Part shown: positions 33,200 through 33,313 of the stretch, piece after piece
Layout: every line of letters begins with the position of its first letter
Position numbering within the stretch: the first letter of the stretch is position 1
Origin: Runella sp.
GTDB taxonomy: Bacteria > Bacteroidota > Bacteroidia > Cytophagales > Spirosomataceae
Reading direction: 5' to 3'
NCBI GenBank assembly: GCA_023254175.1
Contig: JALQYJ010000128.1
Location: 1-33,313 of the forward strand
Length of the DNA: 33,313 nt
Program-made: the position numbers and the translations under genes
The notes under the pieces: model-generated
Told to the model about the DNA's origin: nothing
Database searches by the model: none
What the model saw: only the letters and a program-made list of their open reading frames with translations

Positions 33200-33313
33200 A
33201 TATTAAGGATGTTTAGTTGAAAATATGTCTAAAGTTAATCATGCTTGAAGCTATCAAAAGCCAGGATTTAAAGTGATTAGCTAAGACTTCAAATCTGACA
33301 AGAAGCCTTTTGT

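Noticed and set aside
1-33313. Mobile island, prophage, CRISPR array or defence system
   Set aside because: No integrase, transposase, phage structural gene, spaced direct repeats or attachment-site duplication. The two tRNA genes have no partial third copy nearby that would mark an insertion. Gene content is core chromosomal.

Overview
The window looks like a piece of the core chromosome of a Bacteroidota bacterium, most likely order Cytophagales (Runella/Dyadobacter/Spirosoma-like; this placement is inference). The reasons are a moderate G+C content, A/T-rich leaders with no Shine-Dalgarno sequence, promoter words matching the Bacteroidota -7 consensus TAnnTTTG in front of several genes, and typical families: an OmpA protein with PD40 and TPR domains, a DUF349 repeat protein, and the gene order mutY/ssb next to HU, a TPR protein, a tiny basic ribosomal-type protein and an RNase E/G. 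I see no phage, insertion sequence, integrase, CRISPR array or toxin-antitoxin module.

Layout. 1-3.7 kb (minus strand): the start of a secreted cupredoxin, a galactokinase-like GHMP kinase with a FucP-type sugar/H+ symporter, and an SDR dehydrogenase. 3.9-6.4 kb: an exported methionine sulfoxide reductase MsrB, a VOC protein, single-strand binding protein and MutY. 6.6-11.5 kb (plus strand): HU, a TPR membrane protein, a 29-residue basic protein, an RNase E/G, a DUF1648-like membrane protein and QueA. 11.5-17.0 kb: mostly single genes, namely a doubtful 70-residue ORF, a DUF6265 protein, a phosphodiester glycosidase (NAGPA) protein, a YcxB-like membrane protein, an alpha/beta hydrolase, a PlsC-type acyltransferase, a GroES-family protein and a TPR protein. 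17.2-20.7 kb: glutaryl-CoA dehydrogenase-like enzyme, a GT39 glycosyltransferase and dihydrofolate reductase. 20.9-26.6 kb (minus strand): a TPR-PD40-CRD-OmpA protein resembling PorE of the type IX secretion system, TilS, a NYN-nuclease/cold-shock fusion and PdxH. 26.7-33.1 kb (plus strand): the DUF349 protein, two near-identical tRNA-Thr(TGT) genes, gyrA and a periplasmic TPR/coiled-coil protein.

Most genes are housekeeping: DNA repair and topology (ssb, mutY, HU, gyrA), RNA maturation and modification (RNase E/G, queA, tilS, two tRNAs), cofactors (pdxH, folA) and envelope functions. I did not find a convincing new multi-gene system. The observations most worth a second look are the paired G19-to-A and C56-to-T changes in both tRNA-Thr copies (a swap of a nearly universal tertiary pair), with a T-stem mismatch in one copy only; the NYN-cold-shock fusion; the PorE-like protein; the acyltransferase with altered catalytic motifs; two unexplained hairpin elements; and a terminator whose 3' arm appears to contain a promoter element for the tRNAs.
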